Positions 46,780 to 55,638 of a stretch of 64,000 nucleotides of DNA are shown here, one piece after another; the first letter of the stretch is position 1, and each line of letters begins with the position of its first letter. A program made the position numbers and the translations under genes. The notes below the pieces were generated by a model, which searched no databases, had not been told where the DNA came from, and worked only from the letters and a program-made list of their open reading frames with translations. This DNA comes from Treponema bryantii (GTDB lineage: Bacteria; Spirochaetota; Spirochaetia; Treponematales; Treponemataceae), in NCBI RefSeq assembly GCF_900111035.1, contig NZ_FOFU01000005.1, positions 62,001-126,000 on the forward strand, read 5' to 3'.

Positions 46780-47747
46780 AAGATTCATCTTTTGATGACA
46801 AGACTCACTGGTCAGAAGAAAAAGAGGCCATAAAAACAAATAAGCCTTTGAAAATTATTTTATTCCTTCTGAAGAGTCTGCCATCTGCACTTGTACATAC
46901 AATTTGCTATCCTATAGCTTTTTTCTATTTAATATTTGCTTCTCATGCAAGAAAATTTGCACGCGCGTATCAGAAACAACTCAGGAAATTTACAAATGGA
47001 AAAGTTCCTCACAGAATCAGCGCGTTCAGGCAGATTTTGAGTTTTGCATTTTGTCTTATAGAGAAAATGGAAGGCTGGCTTGGTAAAGTGAGTTTTGACC
47101 GTATTTCTATGCAGGATGATGATATAAAAGATCTCGTTGAGCATTTGAAAAAGGGTGAAAGCGCAATTCTTATGGCTTCACATTCCGGGAATATGGAGCT
47201 TATGAGAAGTATGCAGGATTATGTAACAAAGCTCTGTGGAAGAAAAGTTCCGGTTGTCATCATCATGGACATGCATATGAGTGAGAACTTTACGCAGACC
47301 CTTAAAGAAATAAATCCTGAGTATTCTACAAATGTAATTGATGCCTCAACTTTTGGGCCGGAGTCTATGATTCTGATTCAGGAACAGGTTGAAAAAGGAG
47401 CTCTGATTGTTGCTGCAGGTGACAGAACAAGTATTCATAATCGGGATAAGGTAATTACAAAAAGCTTCCTTGGACGTGAGGCAAAATTCCCATACGGAGT
47501 TTTCTTAATTCCAGCACTTGTAAAACATCCTGTGTATTTTATGTTTGGAATGCGTGAAAAGCTTTCAATTTTTAATCCTAAATATAATATCTATATTGAA
47601 AAATCAAAAGTTGATTTTGCTTATTGCAGTCGTTCAGAACGTGGAGCTTTTATTGAAAAATGCTGTGGTGAGTTTGTAGAAAAACTGGAAAAGTTCTGTG
47701 TTTTGTATCCTTATCAGTGGTATAATTTTTTTAACTTCTGGAGTTAA
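46776..47747 (+). CDS. LpxL-like lipid acyltransferase
   Basis: From ATG 46776 (GAGGAAG upstream) this encodes 323 residues. It has a hydrophobic anchor (~27-55) and the lysophospholipid acyltransferase signature SAILMASHSGNMELMRSM (HX4E motif). The C-terminus IEKLEKFCVLYPYQWYNFF matches the usual YPxQWYNFF motif of this family, where W-Y-N/W-F is conserved. Expected role: acyl transfer to the lipid headgroup or sugar. The ATG overlaps the glycosyltransferase stop (ATGA). A longer frame from 46722 lies inside that gene and is rejected. Confidence 0.87.
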   Translation: MKDSSFDDKTHWSEEKEAIKTNKPLKIILFLLKSLPSALVHTICYPIAFFYLIFASHARKFARAYQKQLRKFTNGKVPHRISAFRQILSFAFCLIEKMEGWLGKVSFDRISMQDDDIKDLVEHLKKGESAILMASHSGNMELMRSMQDYVTKLCGRKVPVVIIMDMHMSENFTQTLKEINPEYSTNVIDASTFGPESMILIQEQVEKGALIVAAGDRTSIHNRDKVITKSFLGREAKFPYGVFLIPALVKHPVYFMFGMREKLSIFNPKYNIYIEKSKVDFAYCSRSERGAFIEKCCGEFVEKLEKFCVLYPYQWYNFFNFWS

Positions 47748-47753
47748 TGTGTT

Positions 47754-48380
47754 ATGAAGAAAACCCTTTGTTTATTAAGTTTGATTTTTATTACCACAGT
47801 TCTTTTCGCTCAGAATGTTCATTCTCTTGATTCAGTTTGTGAAAGCCTTGCTTCTCATCCGAATACAACCGGAGATTTTATACAGATTAAAACAATACAA
47901 ACGAACGGTCGTAAGTTAAAGTCTACCGGTAAATTTATTATCAGCCCTGATGGAATTTTATGGAGTACAGAAAAACCAGTTTTTTCTTCTCTGATACTTA
48001 CAAACACAGCCGTTGTTCAAACAGCAGCAAATGGAAAGAAAACTGTTTTAAGTGGAAAAGATAATCAGATTTTCAAAAATATTTCTGGAACTCTAACTTC
48101 AGTTTTATCTGGAAATGTAACTGAGCTTAAAAAGAATTTTAATTGTGATTTTGAAATAGATCAAAGCAGTAAATGGACAATCAATCTTGAACCAAAAGAT
48201 TCTAGCATTGCTTCTGTTATGAAAACACTTGTATTGTCTGGAACTTATGCAGAATTTGCAGTTCTGGATTCGCTTGTGATGTCAGAAGCTTCTGGTAATA
48301 CAATCAGTTATGAGTTTACAAATCAGAAATATCCAAAGGAGCTTTCTGAAGATGAAAAACAGATCTTTGTTATTGAATAA
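47754..48380 (+). CDS. LolA-like periplasmic carrier protein
   Basis: This 208-residue protein has a signal peptide (ending near LFAQ, residue 20) and a LolA-like half-barrel: LASHPNTTGDFIQIKTI, RKLKSTGKFIISPDGILWS, then SSLILTNTAVVQ. LolA-like proteins carry lipids or lipoproteins across the periplasm; in aryl polyene clusters a copy always accompanies the MMPL exporter. The stop lies 29 bp inside the exporter gene. Confidence 0.87.
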   Translation: MKKTLCLLSLIFITTVLFAQNVHSLDSVCESLASHPNTTGDFIQIKTIQTNGRKLKSTGKFIISPDGILWSTEKPVFSSLILTNTAVVQTAANGKKTVLSGKDNQIFKNISGTLTSVLSGNVTELKKNFNCDFEIDQSSKWTINLEPKDSSIASVMKTLVLSGTYAEFAVLDSLVMSEASGNTISYEFTNQKYPKELSEDEKQIFVIE

Positions 48381-50757
48381 TTATTTTCAGAATATTTCAC
48401 AAAAAAAACTTTTGGGTGGCTGGATTTTTTATCACGCTCTCATCGTTGTTTTTTTTCTTGTATCACTTATCGTATTTCGTGGTCGAATTGGTATAGATTC
48501 AGACCTCTTTAATCTTGTTCCAAAAAACATTTCTATGGCTTCTGTAAAAAAAGCAGATGATAAAATGATGTCTGTAACTTCACAGAATGTTTTTGTGCTT
48601 GTTGCAAATGAAGATTTTTTAGAAGCAAAGAAGGTTGCAGAAAATGTTTATTCACAGCTAAAGGACAGCAAAAATTTTGAAAGTATTTCTCTTTATAACG
48701 ATGTAAGTGCAATGGGCGAGATTACGGATTTTTTATATCAGTTCCGTAGTTTTCTGATTGATGAGAAAACAGCTGATTCAATTCTTGCAAGTGATGAGGG
48801 AGCTCAGGATTTTGCCATCGAAGCTTTATCTAAGGCTTATGGTGGTTTTACAATGCTGCCTCTGGATAATCTTGATTCTGATCCATTTTTACTGACTGAA
48901 TACAATTTACAGAATTATCTGAATGCTCTTCAAAATTCCGGAACTGCCATGAGTGTAAAGGATGGTGTGCTTGCTTCGAGCTTCGATGGCAGGTGGTATG
49001 TTATGATTAGGGGTGTGCTGAGCCGCAGGGGTTCTAAGCTTGCCTCTAAGGATAATGCGATTACGGAAATCTATAGAGTTTGTGAAAAAGCAGGAACTGC
49101 TGAAAGTGGAACAAGTTTTGTATATTCGGGAACTCCTTTTCACAGTCATGAAAGTTCTAATTCAGCAAGTCGGGAGATTGCAATTATTGCTACAGTTTCA
49201 ATGCTTGTAGTAATAATCCTTTTGATTTTTATTTTCCGTTCTGTGCGACCACTGATTTTTTCTGTTGGTTCAATTTTGGTTTCCCTTGGAATTGCAGTAC
49301 TTGCGACACTTGCAGTTTTCCATAGAATGCACGTTATTACCCTTGTATTTGGAACATCATTGATTGGTTCGTGTATAGATTATAGCCTTCATTTCTTTAC
49401 ACACTGGTCAGCAAATAAGGAATTAAAATCCAGTATAGAAATTCGAAATCATATTTTTTCCGGCTTACTCATGGCAATAATTTCTACAGGAATCTGTTTT
49501 GCTATATTACTGTTTGCACCATTTATGATTTTGAAGCAGATGTCATTCTTCTGTCTTGCTGGTCTTATAAGTTCGTTCCTTACAACAGTTGCAGTATATC
49601 CTTATATCAAACTTCCGGAACAGCGAGGCAATGTACGTTTTACAAACGGCTTTGCAAAACTAGCTTCAAACCTTGAGCGCAAATGGGTAGGGCGAACAGT
49701 AATAATTTCACTCTTTGTTTTATCAATTCTTTCGATAGCAGTTTTCCATAAAAACGTAAAAATCAAAAACAATCTGCTTTCTCTTTATGATATGAAGGGC
49801 CGTCTTTTACAGAATGAGATAACAGCCTCTCAGGTAATTCAGTATACTCCAGGCGGCTGGTATATTGTCAGCGGAGAAACAGAAGATGAAGCCCTGAAAA
49901 ATGAAGAAAAGCTGCGAAAGGAATTTGAAACACTTACAGATGGAAGCGTTGGATATATAAGCACCTCGAGTTTTATTCCATCAAAAGAGACACAAAAAAA
50001 ATCCCGTGAGGCTTATAAGAAGCTCATGAAGTCCGCACCGGAACAGCTTCAGGCACTTGGCTTTGATGAGGTTGAGAACTTTGATGCTTATATGTCTCTG
50101 GCAGCGGATTATGAATTAACAAAGAATAGTTATGTATCTTTTGAAAACGGAAATGTTCCTGCATTTGTTGAATCGGCAATTTCTTCTGCCTGGCTTGGAA
50201 ATGTCGATGGAAAATATTTTACAGTACTATTACCGACTAAAGTAACTGATTACGCTGCATATCGTTCTCTGGCTGATGCAGATGATAATGTTTATTTTAT
50301 TAGTAAGTCACAGGATATCAGTGCTGACCTGGACAGCCTTACGGTAATGATTCTTAAGTTCTTTATTGCAGCATACATACTTATGTTTATAATGCTGCGT
50401 TTCTTCTATTCCTGGAAACAGGCCTTTAAGATTATTTCCGTTCCATTCCTGATTATTCTTGTGGTGGTAGCCTGTTTTGCAGCATTTAATATCAACATGG
50501 AATTTTTCTCAGTAACAGGTTTAATTCTTGTATTTGGACTTGGACTGGACTATATCATTTATATGATGGAAAACGAAAAGAAATCTAATTCTATTCTCGA
50601 ACCTTTTGCTACAATGGTTTCTTTTGTCACAACTATCATATCTTTTGGTGCTCTTGCCCTGAGTTCTTTTAAGCCTGTTCATCTAATCGGACTTTCTATT
50701 TTTATAGGGCTTGCCACAGCCTATATCAGTTCGTTCTTTTACGGCCGACAGGAATAA
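48352..50757 (+). CDS. MMPL/RND-family lipid exporter
   Basis: From ATG 48352 this gives 801 residues with about eleven or twelve membrane helices in two similar halves. Each half has a large periplasmic loop after the first helix (~45-260 and ~465-665). Conserved membrane motifs include TSLIGSCIDYSLHFFTHW (first half) and LVFGLGLDYIIYMMENEKK (second half), where the Asp residues carry protons. It would extrude the product of this cluster. The start is placed at 48352 because the upstream frame runs through the LolA gene; GGAG is about 10 bp upstream. Last gene of the operon. Confidence 0.88.
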   Translation: MKNRSLLLNNYFQNISQKKLLGGWIFYHALIVVFFLVSLIVFRGRIGIDSDLFNLVPKNISMASVKKADDKMMSVTSQNVFVLVANEDFLEAKKVAENVYSQLKDSKNFESISLYNDVSAMGEITDFLYQFRSFLIDEKTADSILASDEGAQDFAIEALSKAYGGFTMLPLDNLDSDPFLLTEYNLQNYLNALQNSGTAMSVKDGVLASSFDGRWYVMIRGVLSRRGSKLASKDNAITEIYRVCEKAGTAESGTSFVYSGTPFHSHESSNSASREIAIIATVSMLVVIILLIFIFRSVRPLIFSVGSILVSLGIAVLATLAVFHRMHVITLVFGTSLIGSCIDYSLHFFTHWSANKELKSSIEIRNHIFSGLLMAIISTGICFAILLFAPFMILKQMSFFCLAGLISSFLTTVAVYPYIKLPEQRGNVRFTNGFAKLASNLERKWVGRTVIISLFVLSILSIAVFHKNVKIKNNLLSLYDMKGRLLQNEITASQVIQYTPGGWYIVSGETEDEALKNEEKLRKEFETLTDGSVGYISTSSFIPSKETQKKSREAYKKLMKSAPEQLQALGFDEVENFDAYMSLAADYELTKNSYVSFENGNVPAFVESAISSAWLGNVDGKYFTVLLPTKVTDYAAYRSLADADDNVYFISKSQDISADLDSLTVMILKFFIAAYILMFIMLRFFYSWKQAFKIISVPFLIILVVVACFAAFNINMEFFSVTGLILVFGLGLDYIIYMMENEKKSNSILEPFATMVSFVTTIISFGALALSSFKPVHLIGLSIFIGLATAYISSFFYGRQE

Positions 50758-50769
50758 AAATTGAATGCC

Positions 50770-50811
50770 CTTTTCTGTTTGTTATGATATACTTTATAAA
50801 AAACAGAAAAG
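50770..50811 (+). promoter_or_regulatory. Inverted repeat before the flavodiiron gene
   Basis: A perfect 11-bp inverted repeat CTTTTCTGTTT (50770-50780) / AAACAGAAAAG (50801-50811), spaced by 20 bp, spans the probable promoter, and its right half overlaps the ribosome site GAGG. It could be an operator for an oxygen- or NO-responsive regulator or an RNA hairpin hiding the ribosome site. Confidence 0.5.
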
Positions 50812-50820
50812 AGGCAAAAA

Positions 50821-52002
50821 ATGAAAATTTGTGATTCAATTAAATATGTCGGTGTTGATGACCATGAAATAGATTTGTTTGAAGGCCAGTTCGAAGTTCC
50901 AAATGGAATGGCCTACAATTCCTATGTAATTTTAGATGACAAGATTGCCGTAATGGATTCGGTTGATGCCCACTTTGGTGAAGAGTGGCTCTCGAATATT
51001 GCCGGAGTGCTTGAAGCCGCTGGTGGACGCAAGCCTGATTATCTTGTTGTTCAGCACATGGAAATGGACCATTCGGCAAATATAAAAGCCTTTACAGATA
51101 AATATCCTGAAGCAAAAATAGTTGGTTCTAAGATGTCTTTTAACATGATGAAAAGCATGTTTGGAACCGATTTCGCAGATCGTCAGATAGTTGCAGGCGA
51201 GGGTACAGAACTTGAACTTGGTGCAGCTGCTGGAGATCATACTTTGAAGTTTATTGCAGCTCCAAATGTTCACTGGCCTGAAGTAATCATGACTTATGAT
51301 GTAAAAGAAAAGGTTTTGTTTGCTGCAGATGCTTTTGGAAAGTTTGGTGCAAATGATTACGATGATCCTGAAGGCTGGGCTTGTGAAGCACGCCGCTATT
51401 ATTTTGGAATTGTCGGAAAGTTCGGTCCACAGGTTCAGGCAGTTTTGAAGAAGGCAGAAGGATTAGAGATTAAAACAATCTGTTCACTTCATGGCCCTGT
51501 TCTAAGTGACAACATCAAATATTATCTTGATACTTATAATACCTGGTCGAGCTATGGTGTAGAAAGCGAAGGTATTGTGGTAAATTATACCTCAGTTTAT
51601 GGAAGTACAAAAAAAGCTGCAGAGAAGATTGCAGAAATTCTTAAGGCAAAGGGCTGTCCTAAGGTTGCCTTGAATGACCTTGCCCGTGAAGATATTTATG
51701 AATGCGTAGAAGATGCCTTCCGCTATGGAAAAATGATTCTTGCTACAACAACTTATTGTGGCGGCGTATTCCCAAAGATGCGGGAATTTATTGAACATCT
51801 TACAGAGCGTAATTATCAGAATAGAAAAATCGGACTGATAGAAAACGGTTCATGGGTACCTTCTGCTGCAAAGGGAATTGTTGCAATGTTTGAAGGAAGT
51901 AAGGATATTACTTTTGCAGAAAATAAAGTAACAATCAAAATCACAATGACAGAAGAAAATGAAGCCGAGCTCGAAAAGCTTGCAGATGAAATGTTGAAAT
52001 AA
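50821..52002 (+). CDS. Flavodiiron protein (FprA family)
   Basis: This 393-residue protein joins a metallo-beta-lactamase-like diiron domain to a C-terminal flavodoxin domain (~250-390). Diiron ligands: HMEMDH (79-84), NVHWPEVIMTY and a later Asp and His (FAADAFGKFG, SLHGPVL). FMN-binding loops: VYGSTKKAAEK and TTTYCGGVFP. Such proteins reduce oxygen or nitric oxide to protect anaerobes. It has no rubredoxin domain, so the electron donor is separate. It has its own promoter region after the exporter gene. Confidence 0.95.
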   Translation: MKICDSIKYVGVDDHEIDLFEGQFEVPNGMAYNSYVILDDKIAVMDSVDAHFGEEWLSNIAGVLEAAGGRKPDYLVVQHMEMDHSANIKAFTDKYPEAKIVGSKMSFNMMKSMFGTDFADRQIVAGEGTELELGAAAGDHTLKFIAAPNVHWPEVIMTYDVKEKVLFAADAFGKFGANDYDDPEGWACEARRYYFGIVGKFGPQVQAVLKKAEGLEIKTICSLHGPVLSDNIKYYLDTYNTWSSYGVESEGIVVNYTSVYGSTKKAAEKIAEILKAKGCPKVALNDLAREDIYECVEDAFRYGKMILATTTYCGGVFPKMREFIEHLTERNYQNRKIGLIENGSWVPSAAKGIVAMFEGSKDITFAENKVTIKITMTEENEAELEKLADEMLK

Positions 52003-52017
52003 AAGTGGTGTAAAAAA

Positions 52018-53658
52018 ATGAAAATGGAAACAATGCCGGAAGTAACAAAAACAGAAAACGGAGTCTTCTGGAAAAACACATACGAAAAATTTGAAGCACA
52101 GGTTTATGTTCCTAAAACTGAACTGCCGGGCGATATTTTGAATTACGGTTTTATAGCACCATATCTTCTTGTGTTCGCGGATAAGCCTCTCCAGCAGAAC
52201 GAAGCAATTTCGTTCGCGCGTGCTAAAGGCCTTGAAAAGCTAGCCGCTGCTTTTGATTCAAGTGTCGTATTTATTGCACCAGTTGCAGATGGAAAAATCT
52301 GCAACTGGAAAAATGCTGAGCCAGATATTCTTTCTGAAATCATTTCGAACTCACGCATTCATCAGTATCATAAAGATGGAGTTGTAATTGCTAATAATTT
52401 CTTCCGTCATTCAATAGACGGTTATTATATTCGCGGTGCAATTTTCCGTGCAGTTCTGATTGGTTATGGAGAAGGTGCCGATTACATTGCAGAAAACTGT
52501 CTTCATCATTTTGAAGGTGATGGACTTTGGGGCCGCTCAGACCTCGCTCCTGCAACCTGTATTTTAAATGGACTTACAGTAGCTCCTGAAGTTGGAGCAG
52601 ATGATATTCCGGTCATTTCTTATGGAAACAGCGATGATGCAAATGCTCTGTTCGAATCACGCTGTAAACATTTTATCAAACGTGCTTGTGAGCCTTCACC
52701 AGAAGAATTTATTTCCGATTATTACAGTTTTGCTAAACAGTTCCGCCGAATGAATGGACCGCTTCAGATTGACCCGGATCTTGAAAAAGATGGACTTGTA
52801 ATTGAACCTGGAATTGCAGAAGTAAAAACTTCATCAGATAACTGTGGAGATGACAAGGGAACAAAAAATCATAAAATCGGATACTTTGCTTTTTACAACA
52901 AGGGACTTTTTGATAGCCCTGATGCAAAGCCCGTTCCTCTTGTGCTTGGCTTCCATGGTGGTGGGGACAGCTGTTTCTTCTTTTCTACAATGGCAGGCTG
53001 GGCAAAGATTGCTCATCGTCATAATTTCCTTCTGGTTACAATTGAAAATCATCTCAACAGTACAGCGACAGAAATGATTGAACTGCTGGAAATCTTAAAG
53101 AAAAAATACAGCATTGATACAACTCGTATTTATGCAACAGGCTTCTCAATGGGTGGCTGCAAAACCTGGGATATGATTCAGGAATATCCGGAAGTACTTG
53201 CTGCAGCAGCTCCAATGGATGCAACTTTTGATGTTGGCTGTAACGTTTACGGAAACAAAGTTGAAAAAGGAATAAATACAACAGTTCCAGTTCCGGTTTT
53301 TTATGCCGGTGGTGAAGTAACTCCTCTTCCAGAACTTCCGTTCCAGGAACAGAAATGTCTGGACAGAATGGCATATGTTTTACTGTTAAATAATGCAGAA
53401 CTTGCTGAACGTTATGAGCAGGAAGTAACACTGGAAAATAAAGATACTTGGGAAAATAAAATCTGGGGAATCAATGGTGATGAGGTAGAACAGTCTTATG
53501 ACGAAAGTCGGGATGCTACCCTCACAATGCAGAAATTCCGTAGTACAGATGGACGTATTCTCAGTGTGTTTGCAAGTATCAGCGGACAGGGACATGACTG
53601 TCGCGAACATACCTGTGAACACGCATGGCAGTTCATGAGCCAGTTTACCAGACAGTAA
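52018..53658 (+). CDS. Large alpha/beta hydrolase (feruloyl-esterase/LpqC-like)
   Basis: This 546-residue protein has no signal peptide. The N-terminal ~270 residues (YLLVFADKPLQQNEAISFAR, then HSIDGYYIRGAIFRAVLIGY) are a hydrolase-associated domain common in Treponema and Clostridium-type esterases. The catalytic C-terminal domain has a LGFHGGGDSCFF oxyanion region, GFSMGG with Ser377 and the late GQGHDCREH with the probable His. It could remove ester groups from plant sugars or act on other short esters. It overlaps nothing but lies 15 bp after the flavodiiron gene, so cotranscription is possible. Confidence 0.8.
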   Translation: MKMETMPEVTKTENGVFWKNTYEKFEAQVYVPKTELPGDILNYGFIAPYLLVFADKPLQQNEAISFARAKGLEKLAAAFDSSVVFIAPVADGKICNWKNAEPDILSEIISNSRIHQYHKDGVVIANNFFRHSIDGYYIRGAIFRAVLIGYGEGADYIAENCLHHFEGDGLWGRSDLAPATCILNGLTVAPEVGADDIPVISYGNSDDANALFESRCKHFIKRACEPSPEEFISDYYSFAKQFRRMNGPLQIDPDLEKDGLVIEPGIAEVKTSSDNCGDDKGTKNHKIGYFAFYNKGLFDSPDAKPVPLVLGFHGGGDSCFFFSTMAGWAKIAHRHNFLLVTIENHLNSTATEMIELLEILKKKYSIDTTRIYATGFSMGGCKTWDMIQEYPEVLAAAAPMDATFDVGCNVYGNKVEKGINTTVPVPVFYAGGEVTPLPELPFQEQKCLDRMAYVLLLNNAELAERYEQEVTLENKDTWENKIWGINGDEVEQSYDESRDATLTMQKFRSTDGRILSVFASISGQGHDCREHTCEHAWQFMSQFTRQ

Positions 53659-53659
53659 T

Positions 53660-54328
53660 ATGCAGAAGGTGAATTATCAGAAACAGTTGGATAAGATTCT
53701 TGAAAAGATGGATTTGGTAAATGGCGATAGTTTATCAAAGCCATCTTTGCTGCTTCATGCCTGCTGCGGTCCATGTTCTTCATATGTCCTTGAGTATTTA
53801 TATAAGTATTTTGATATAACTGTTTTGTATTACAATCCGAATATATATCCTCAGGAAGAATATGAACGCCGTTTTTCAGAGCTCAAGAAACTCTATGAAA
53901 GTTTTCCGCCGGCTCTGGAAGGGAAGGTGAAAGTTGTTGAACAGAACTATGATCCAGAGGAATTTTACGAAGCAGTAGGAACCCAGGAAAATCCCGAACT
54001 CGCAAAAGAACCTGAAAAAGGAGAACGCTGCCGCCGCTGCTACGAGTTCCGTCTGCGCCGAGCCTATGAATATGCCTGCGCCGGCAAGTTCGATTATTTC
54101 TGTACAACCCTTTCAATCAGTCCGTTTAAGGATGCAGAAAAATTAAATGTGATTGGTGAACAACTGGAAAAGGAAGGCGGACCGCACTGGCTTCCATCAG
54201 ATTTCAAGAAAAAAGGCGGCTTTAAGAGAAGTCTTGAAATCAGCGAAGAATATGGAATGTACCGCCAGGATTATTGTGGCTGTGTTTATTCCAAAAACAA
54301 TAAGAATTCTGTTATAATAGAATCATGA
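53660..54328 (+). CDS. queH: Epoxyqueuosine reductase QueH
   Basis: This 222-residue protein is the non-homologous QueG replacement in queuosine synthesis. Cys motifs: LLHACCGPCSSYVL, ERCRRCYEFRL and YRQDYCGCVYSK, which bind an iron-sulfur cluster and one iron. SISPFKDAEKLNVIG is also conserved. It turns epoxyqueuosine into queuosine at tRNA position 34. Its ATG lies 1 bp after the esterase stop, and it overlaps argA by four bases. Confidence 0.93.
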   Translation: MQKVNYQKQLDKILEKMDLVNGDSLSKPSLLLHACCGPCSSYVLEYLYKYFDITVLYYNPNIYPQEEYERRFSELKKLYESFPPALEGKVKVVEQNYDPEEFYEAVGTQENPELAKEPEKGERCRRCYEFRLRRAYEYACAGKFDYFCTTLSISPFKDAEKLNVIGEQLEKEGGPHWLPSDFKKKGGFKRSLEISEEYGMYRQDYCGCVYSKNNKNSVIIES

Positions 54329-55638
54329 CAACATCAAAAACTGCAGAAAATGTACGCGACGTAATCCGCTATCTTCAGAAATTTAAGAATGCACTTCTGG
54401 TTATTTATCTTGATGATAAAACAATCAGTTCACCACTTTTTTCTTCTCATATAAGAGATATAGCTATGCTCCATCAGGCCGGTTTAAAGGTTGTTCTGAT
54501 TCCTGGAGCACGACGTCGTATTGATGAAGTTCTGGACAATGCAAAAATCAAATGGACTTATAACGAGAATATGCGCGTTACAACTCCAGATGCAATGCCT
54601 TTGATTAAAATGGCAGCCTTTGATGTTTCAAATACAGTAATGACAAGTCTTGCTGCAAATAATATTACAGCCGTAATCGGAAACTGGGTACGCGCACGTG
54701 GAAAAGGTGTGCTCAACGGTTTTGATTATGGAACTGCCGGAGAAATTGATAAACTCGAAACAGATGCAATCTGCACTGTTTTGAATGACGGTTTTATTCC
54801 GATTTTCCCATGTATCGGCTGGAATGCTGCAGGGCATCCTTATAATATTTCTTCAATGCTGCTTGCAAAGCAGGTTGCAATGAACCTCAAGGCAGATAAG
54901 CTTTTCTTTATGATGTTCAATGAGGAAATTAAAGCTCAGAATTATGCAATTCCAGAAGGTCTGGCACTTTCAGAAACTGGAAATATACCTGCAATGGATT
55001 TGGAAGAAGTAGACAGATTTCTTGATGCAAACCCTTCAATAAGTGGAGAAATCAGAAATCTTATGAAAGCTTCTCAGGAAGCTTGCCGTGCAGGCGTAAC
55101 TCGTGTACATATTCTGAATGGAAATAAGGATGGAGTTCTTCCATGTGAAATCTTCAGTGGACTTGGTTCCGGTACAATGATTTATACCGGCGGCTATGGA
55201 AAGGTTCGTCCTATGGTTCAGACAGATATTCCTTCTGTACTTTCTATCATGCGGCCGTTTATGGATGCCGGAAAACTCCTGCCAAGAACAGAAGCTCAGC
55301 TTTCTGCAGATCTGGCAGATTATATTGTTTTTGAATTAGATGGCGGTGTGCATGCCTGTGCAGCACTTCATTTTTATCAGGATGGACAGGCAGAAATTGC
55401 CGCTGTTGCTGTTGATGAAAATTATGCTCATATGGGAATTGGTCCAAAGCTTATGGACAATCTGATTGAACAGGCAACACAGGCTGATTCAACATCAATC
55501 TTTATCATGACAACTCAAACAGCAGACTGGTTTGAACAGCTTGGTTTTGTAGAAGATACTATTGATTCACTGCCAGAGGAGAGACAGAAGCTCTGGACTC
55601 CTCAGCGAAATTCTAAAGTTTACCGATTAAAGCGGTAA
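54325..55638 (+). CDS. argA: Amino-acid N-acetyltransferase (ArgA type)
   Basis: This 437-residue protein pairs an amino-acid-kinase domain (~1-290; LIPGARRRIDEVL, TAVIGNWVRARGKG, IFSGLGSGTMIYT) with a C-terminal GNAT domain (~293-437; DENYAHMGIGPKLMDNLIEQ). This is the classical N-acetylglutamate synthase, the first step of arginine synthesis. It overlaps queH at its start, and its 3' end overlaps the CE2 esterase gene by 26 bp on the opposite strand. Together with arginase at 36.8 kb it shows active arginine metabolism. Confidence 0.93.
   Translation: MTTSKTAENVRDVIRYLQKFKNALLVIYLDDKTISSPLFSSHIRDIAMLHQAGLKVVLIPGARRRIDEVLDNAKIKWTYNENMRVTTPDAMPLIKMAAFDVSNTVMTSLAANNITAVIGNWVRARGKGVLNGFDYGTAGEIDKLETDAICTVLNDGFIPIFPCIGWNAAGHPYNISSMLLAKQVAMNLKADKLFFMMFNEEIKAQNYAIPEGLALSETGNIPAMDLEEVDRFLDANPSISGEIRNLMKASQEACRAGVTRVHILNGNKDGVLPCEIFSGLGSGTMIYTGGYGKVRPMVQTDIPSVLSIMRPFMDAGKLLPRTEAQLSADLADYIVFELDGGVHACAALHFYQDGQAEIAAVAVDENYAHMGIGPKLMDNLIEQATQADSTSIFIMTTQTADWFEQLGFVEDTIDSLPEERQKLWTPQRNSKVYRLKR

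Noticed and set aside
41422-50757. Calling the cluster a complete aryl polyene pathway.
   Set aside because: No full ketosynthase, ketoreductase or ammonia-lyase gene is in the window, so only a resemblance is claimed.
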